A program made the position numbers and the translations under genes. Source: Candidatus Methanoperedentaceae archaeon (lineage in GTDB: Archaea; Halobacteriota; Methanosarcinia; Methanosarcinales; Methanoperedenaceae). Taken from it: DNA of 16,839 nucleotides. Of this stretch, positions 14,116-16,839 are shown one piece after another (the first letter of the stretch is position 1; every line of letters starts with the position of its first letter). The DNA lies in assembly GCA_014859785.1 (NCBI GenBank), contig JACUTP010000023.1, positions 1 through 16,839 on the forward strand, read 5' to 3'. The notes under the pieces were generated by a model. The model was given only the letters and a program-made list of their open reading frames with translations. It did not search any database and was not told where the DNA came from.

Positions 14116-14187
14116 GCGACTGTGGTCCAGCGGCTATGACAGTGGCTTCCCAAGCCTCTAACCCGGGTTCGAATCCCGGCAGTCGCA
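14116..14187 (+). tRNA. tRNA-Gly (anticodon CCC)
   Basis: A complete 72-base cloverleaf without encoded CCA. The acceptor arm GCGACTG pairs with CAGTCGC, followed by discriminator A (14187). The D arm lies in GTCCAGCGGCTATGAC. The anticodon loop is TTCCCAA, reading CCC for glycine codon GGG. The T arm CCGGG-TTCGAAT-CCCGG is perfect. One mismatch (T-T) appears in the anticodon stem. It stands amid fragments of mobile genes on both sides. Confidence 0.95.
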
Positions 14188-14211
14188 TATTGGTTTAATC
14201 TTCAAAGAAAA

Positions 14212-14286
14212 AATGATCCTGTAAGCATGAGTCGGACAGGCAGTCCCTACGATAACGCTTTTGCAAAGAATTTAACTTCGAATTAA
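14212..14286 (+). pseudogene. Fragment of an IS3-type transposase
   Basis: The frame reads NDPVSMSRTGSPYDNAFAKN before stopping at 14284-14286. This matches the conserved end of the IS3-family DDE domain, normally SMSRxGxPYDNAxxESF. The catalytic Glu that should follow YDNA by two residues is Lys, and the frame is cut on both sides, so it cannot be active. Only about 20 residues are recognisable. It begins 25 bp after the tRNA, consistent with an old insertion next to that gene. No terminal inverted repeats are seen. Confidence 0.68.
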
Positions 14287-14287
14287 A

Positions 14288-14408
14288 CTGCAGTTATGCA
14301 GTTTTGGGTGTTGTTATTGGGATTCCCAGAATCGCTGGAACCCGGAGTTGCGCCAGTTGACATCACTGTACGCAGTCATGCGGGTATACGTGTTGGGAAT
14401 ACGTGTTA
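14288..14408. other. Non-coding gap with short direct repeat and 21-codon frame
   Basis: This stretch holds no convincing gene. The 9-bp direct repeat ATACGTGTT occurs at 14386-14394 and 14399-14407. A 21-codon minus-strand frame (14379-14314) starting MTAYSDVNWRNSGFQRFWES looks protein-like and may be a relic, but I cannot assign it. Confidence 0.35.
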
Positions 14409-15662
14409 TTACTTATTCATCCGGTTCTTCCTGTAATAAGTACTACCTGCTGCCACAAGTACCGCAAGAACGCCCAGGATACCAACAGTCTTAAACGGGA
14501 ATACTCCTGAACTCTCCTGAACATCCACCTGAATCGTACTCCTGAAAATCACAACGTTTTCCTTATTATCAATACCCCTTAGTTCAACGTCAACCAGGTA
14601 CTTCTTAGGAACGGCATCTTTCTCAACCGTGAATTTTATCGCTGCTTCCCCGGAATCCCCGGATTCAAGCTTTCCGACAAAGTCTGATTTCTCAATGAAA
14701 TCAAAAGGCTGTGCAGCGTCCTTGAATACCCTGAGTGAAACGGATTCGGCTTTTTCATTACCTGTGTTTTTGACTTTAACAATAGCAGTAACAACATTGC
14801 CAGGGACAATTATTCCAGGGTTTGGTGTTACGGATTCAATAACAAGATACGGCGCAGGCTTAACCGGAATCTTAAGCCCGATTTTTTTTGTCCTGTACTG
14901 CGAAGCTGCATCATTTTCATCCTTATATGATATTTCAAGAGATGCCTCATACTCCCCTGCCCTGGTTTTATCATCAATGTCAACGTAAAAAACCGCCTGT
15001 TTGCTTGCGCCTTTTTCAATAATACCGAGGGAATCCTCATCTGAATAACTGTATGATGCCCTGAACCCCTCAGGCATAAGTAGTTTTACTTTAACATTCT
15101 CTGCATTACCTTTTCCGATATTGTCGATACCCACGGACAGTTTTGCATCATCAGTATCTGCTATTAGCTTTTCAGGGGATGTTGAAAGGGCACCGACCAC
15201 GAAATCAGCGCGCTTCGGGTCTATGTAGATAGGGAACTCCTTTTTAACCCATCCACTTCCGTAATTCCAGTTAAGGGTTACGTTATATGTTCCCTTCACT
15301 GCATTGTCAGCCACCCTGAGTTTGTAATGCAGGATATAGAAAATATTATCCTCATATGTTCCGGCAGAGGCTCCCAGCTCCTTAAACTGGGAATCCCCTG
15401 CTTCGAACAGGAACGGGTAACCGGCATCAAGACGGAAGTTGAGATAATCAACTGATCCTGTTACCGTATTTACAACCTGCCATCTCAAATCCAGGTCATT
15501 CCCGGCATCAGCAGGGTCCGGGTCCTGGCTCATAAAATTAACCTGGACTCTGCTCCCCTGCACGCCTGTAAGCGGTGCACCGATCACAGGTGCCGCCAAC
15601 ATTGCTATAATAATCAATACGATGCCCGATACAATAACCTGTGTTAATAACCTGTTTTTCAT
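14409..15662 (-). CDS. COG1361-type surface protein with CARDB-like domains
   Basis: The 417-residue protein starts with a signal sequence (residues 1 to about 29, ending APVIGA). A beta-rich N-terminal region is followed by two CARDB/NEW3-like Ig-fold repeats: about 150-270 (FVVGALSTSPEKLIADTDDA onward) and about 273-380 (YLVIESVTPNPGIIVPG onward). A single C-terminal membrane helix (about 390-411) is followed by the basic cap RKNRMNK. It is therefore a membrane-anchored protein with its bulk outside the cell, often annotated as an S-layer domain protein. Its ATG overlaps the stop of the transporter gene (ATGA), so the two are translated together. An accessory role for the transporter, such as an external substrate-binding or assembly subunit, is the natural inference. 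It lacks a PGF motif. Confidence 0.87.
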   Translation of the reverse strand: MKNRLLTQVIVSGIVLIIIAMLAAPVIGAPLTGVQGSRVQVNFMSQDPDPADAGNDLDLRWQVVNTVTGSVDYLNFRLDAGYPFLFEAGDSQFKELGASAGTYEDNIFYILHYKLRVADNAVKGTYNVTLNWNYGSGWVKKEFPIYIDPKRADFVVGALSTSPEKLIADTDDAKLSVGIDNIGKGNAENVKVKLLMPEGFRASYSYSDEDSLGIIEKGASKQAVFYVDIDDKTRAGEYEASLEISYKDENDAASQYRTKKIGLKIPVKPAPYLVIESVTPNPGIIVPGNVVTAIVKVKNTGNEKAESVSLRVFKDAAQPFDFIEKSDFVGKLESGDSGEAAIKFTVEKDAVPKKYLVDVELRGIDNKENVVIFRSTIQVDVQESSGVFPFKTVGILGVLAVLVAAGSTYYRKNRMNK

Positions 15663-16801
15663 GTTCTTACCTCTGTTAATTTCTTGATTGTTTTCTTAAG
15701 CTCCATTGTATCAAAAATGATAATACTGGCGGGAACAACGGTAATAGCAGCAGCCATACTGGCAGCCACACCGTAACTCATCATAGTCCCCATCTCACCC
15801 ATGAAAGTAAGTTTCCCGAGATGCAAAGCCTGGAAACCTACCAGTGCGGCAAGTGTGGTTGTCGACATGGGAATAATAACATTGCTCAATGAAAACGCCA
15901 TTGCCTTTTCAGGGGTCTTGCCAGGCAGTTCCATCCTGTAGCGCGTAACAACCTGAATCCCGAAATCGATGCCTATGCCCATAATCATGGAAAGCACCCC
16001 TGATGTTGTGGAACTGAGCCCCATTCCAATAAGACCAACAAAACCCATTGCCCACAGGCTGCCGAACATGATTGTTGACAGGGGAGTCAGCCCGTATTTT
16101 AATGAACGGAAGAGTAAAAGCACTATTGCAAGGATGCCTATGATTGAATAAGTGGTTGTTCGCGCCATGTCGGGCTGGATATTGTTTTTCATCACCTGCT
16201 GTTCAAGTATCGTCCCGCCAAGGTTTGTTTCAATACCAGGCGGTTTGATTACCTGACCTATGAGCTTCCCGAGTTCAAGCTCAAGTGTGTCAAGGTTTAC
16301 GTCGTCTGTTGTCTGGACTTTCACGAGAGCCTGTGAATAATCACGGCTTATATAGCTATCGAGAAGCCCGTTTTTATAAGTTAATTCCTGCGATTCCCTC
16401 AAGGAGCCGGGAAGCCTGCCGTTATTGATACTTTTGATAACTGACGCTGGACTCATTACTTCAATCACATCATCAGTATGCATGGCAAGGGCGGCAATAT
16501 TGTCAATATACCGCAGAGACCTCGGGTCCCTTACATCATGAACCTCATTCGAACCGGTATGTTGCGGTACTGCATCAACAATAATATATACCGTATTAGT
16601 ACTTCCGAACTCGTCCTCTATTGCAAACAGGGTGTCAACTACAGGTTCATTTTCAGGCAGGAAATCCCTGTCACTTGATGTTTTCATCTCGATTGTTCCT
16701 GAAAAATAAATGGCGGAAATGGAGATAATAAAAACCATCAATAACACAAGGTAAGGGTGGCGGCATACGAATCCTGAGTAACGTTCGATTATTCTATCCA
16801 T
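15659..16801 (-). CDS. Half-size RND/MMPL-family membrane transporter
   Basis: The 380-residue protein has one RND half-unit: a first membrane helix (about 16-34), a large external domain (about 35-215) and five clustered helices (about 218-370). The fourth helix carries the RND proton-relay signature MGIGIDFGIQVVTRYR. Classical RND pumps have two such halves of about 400 residues; this one ends after the first, at a genuine stop that overlaps the next gene. Half-size archaeal MMPL proteins probably work as oligomers. The substrate is unknown, with lipids or hydrophobic compounds typical of the family. I use ATG 16801 with GGTGA just upstream (16812-16808); GTG 16813 would add four residues. 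Only 38 bp are visible upstream. Confidence 0.87.
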   Translation of the reverse strand: MDRIIERYSGFVCRHPYLVLLMVFIISISAIYFSGTIEMKTSSDRDFLPENEPVVDTLFAIEDEFGSTNTVYIIVDAVPQHTGSNEVHDVRDPRSLRYIDNIAALAMHTDDVIEVMSPASVIKSINNGRLPGSLRESQELTYKNGLLDSYISRDYSQALVKVQTTDDVNLDTLELELGKLIGQVIKPPGIETNLGGTILEQQVMKNNIQPDMARTTTYSIIGILAIVLLLFRSLKYGLTPLSTIMFGSLWAMGFVGLIGMGLSSTTSGVLSMIMGIGIDFGIQVVTRYRMELPGKTPEKAMAFSLSNVIIPMSTTTLAALVGFQALHLGKLTFMGEMGTMMSYGVAASMAAAITVVPASIIIFDTMELKKTIKKLTEVRT

Positions 16802-16839
16802 ACCCTTCACCACTCAAGATGTTTTTCCCTTTTCAATGA

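Overview
The window looks like a piece of a euryarchaeal chromosome, most likely from a methanogen or methanotroph of the Methanosarcinales type. The reasons are a coenzyme F420 glutamate ligase (cofE), the archaeal cobamide genes cobY and cobZ, a PGF-CTERM archaeosortase substrate, a stand-alone V4R protein, TATA-box promoters combined with Shine-Dalgarno sites and TTG/GTG starts, and a tRNA gene without an encoded CCA. The species is inferred from protein content only.

Layout, left to right. Positions 1-1647 hold the 3' part of a large, sequon-rich surface protein anchored by PGF-CTERM. cofE (1695-2456) follows and overlaps tail to tail with an HD-domain phosphohydrolase (2437-3624, minus). 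A 59-bp divergent promoter with a perfect inverted repeat separates the HD gene from a membrane-quality cassette of nfeD, an SPFH/stomatin gene and a GNAT acetyltransferase (3684-5671). Positions 5672-5947 contain a possible small transcription unit ending in T8. A V4R protein (5948-6325) and an orphan 214-residue protein (6409-7053) come next.

The minus-strand block from 10418 down to 7039 reads cobZ-cobS-cobY, then a 55-residue Cys-containing protein, then a radical SAM/SPASM enzyme with a PqqD-like N-terminus. All but one of these joints overlap, so it looks like one operon. The first three genes perform the last steps of cobamide nucleotide-loop assembly. The last two look like a small substrate or partner protein with its modifying enzyme, and this is my best candidate for an undescribed system.

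A MutS-family ATPase with a helix-hairpin-helix N-terminus (10497-12566, minus) diverges from a JAMM metalloprotease gene (12668-13057). The JAMM gene is preceded by an overlapping 15-codon leader ORF and followed by an orphan 160-residue protein.

Positions 13566-14408 are an accessory scar around a tRNA-Gly(CCC). They hold a palindromic array of AACGAACT repeats, a frameshifted N-terminus of an archaeal AAA ATPase, a hairpin followed by T4, and a fragment of an IS3-type transposase. The window ends with a two-gene minus-strand operon: a half-size RND/MMPL membrane transporter and a COG1361-type surface protein with CARDB-like domains, joined by an ATGA overlap.
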